64,000 nt of DNA from Yinghuangia seranimata (GTDB lineage: Bacteria; Actinomycetota; Actinomycetes; Streptomycetales; Streptomycetaceae), in contig NZ_JASAOI010000028.1 in NCBI RefSeq assembly GCF_029953285.1, forward strand, positions 124,001 to 188,000. Reading direction: 5' to 3'. Within the stretch, counting starts at the first letter, position 1; every line of letters starts with the position of its first letter. This document shows, one piece after another, positions 63,891-64,000 of the stretch. The notes under the pieces are model-generated. The model worked only from the letters and a program-made list of their open reading frames with translations, was not told the origin of the DNA and did not search any database. The position numbers were made by a program, and so were the translations under genes.

Positions 63891-64000
63891 GTGGGCGAGT
63901 TCGTGAACCTGGAGGTGGCCGACGGGATCGGCACCATCCGGCTGGCCAGGCCGCCGATGAACGCCTTGAACGTCCAGCTGCAGGAAGAACTGCGGGCCGT
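63891..64000 (+). CDS. enoyl-CoA hydratase/isomerase family protein, 3' end cut by window edge
   Basis: 36 codons are visible, starting at GTG with GAGGAG seven bases upstream. The sequence GEFVNLEVADGIGTIRLARPPMNALN is the usual crotonase-family N-terminus, with the NAL motif after the first beta-hairpin. It would hydrate enoyl-CoA or act as an isomerase. No catalytic residues are in the visible part, so the exact reaction is open. Confidence 0.85.
   Translation, partial: MGEFVNLEVADGIGTIRLARPPMNALNVQLQEELRA

Overview
The window is very GC-rich actinobacterial chromosome, almost certainly from a sporulating, mycelial member of the Streptomycetaceae. The evidence is a Scy-FilP pair of polar-growth coiled-coil proteins, a four-gene conservon (histidine kinase / roadblock / DUF742 / GTPase), a sporulation-type GlgE-TreS-Pep2-GlgB trehalose/maltose-1-phosphate locus, many GTG starts and several apparently leaderless genes. 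Rare TTA leucine codons, read in Streptomyces by the bldA tRNA, occur in only three genes that I could find: the partial luciferase-like oxidoreductase (two codons), treS and pep2.

Layout. 0-5 kb: a truncated LLM-class oxidoreductase (minus), a double-length 3-hydroxyacyl-CoA dehydrogenase (plus), a small zinc-ribbon protein, and a sigma-like factor coupled to a mycothiol-dependent maleylpyruvate-isomerase-fold protein. 4.9-9.5 kb (minus): a conservon followed by a styrene/indole-monooxygenase-like flavoprotein. 9.8-18.6 kb (minus): an ABC exporter pair, an AI-2E transporter, FilP and Scy. 18.8-23.4 kb: acyl-CoA metabolism, namely crotonyl-CoA carboxylase/reductase and methylmalonyl-CoA epimerase (minus), then acetyl-CoA acetyltransferase and MeaB (plus). 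23.4-31 kb: regulators and small membrane proteins (two MarR, DUF2127, an ECF sigma/anti-sigma pair, a secreted Ca-loop protein, two DUF3817 proteins, TetR, a cysteine-less thioredoxin-TPR protein). 31-37 kb: DUF6230 and DUF6114 envelope proteins, an XRE regulator divergent from a small monooxygenase, a secreted propeller-like protein, and DUF4180. 37-48 kb: glgB, pep2, treS and glgE as a translationally coupled minus operon, divergent from glgP. 48-57 kb: a WXG/DUF1023 hydrolase cassette, a secreted M28 peptidase, a 52-residue membrane protein, and a Ser/Thr kinase fused to a family-5 solute-binding domain. 56-64 kb: an orphan AbiEi-like protein, a dual-specificity-type phosphatase, glgX, a small N/Q-rich secreted protein, a short Rossmann protein, an L,D-transpeptidase lipoprotein and the start of an enoyl-CoA hydratase.

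How the genes work together. The hydroxyacyl-CoA dehydrogenase, thiolase, Ccr, epimerase and MeaB supply the core of an ethylmalonyl/methylmalonyl-CoA supply route (butyryl/ethylmalonyl-CoA extender units, propionate and branched-chain catabolism). The mutase itself is not in the window. A recurring motif, TTAC-N6-GTA, lies upstream of the dehydrogenase, ccr, the epimerase/thiolase divergent promoter, one MarR gene and the DUF6230 gene, and beside the start of the TetR gene. This suggests one local regulon. GlgE, TreS, Pep2 and GlgB convert trehalose via maltose and maltose-1-phosphate into branched alpha-glucan, and GlgP and GlgX degrade it. I saw no tRNA, rRNA, CRISPR array, insertion sequence or prophage.
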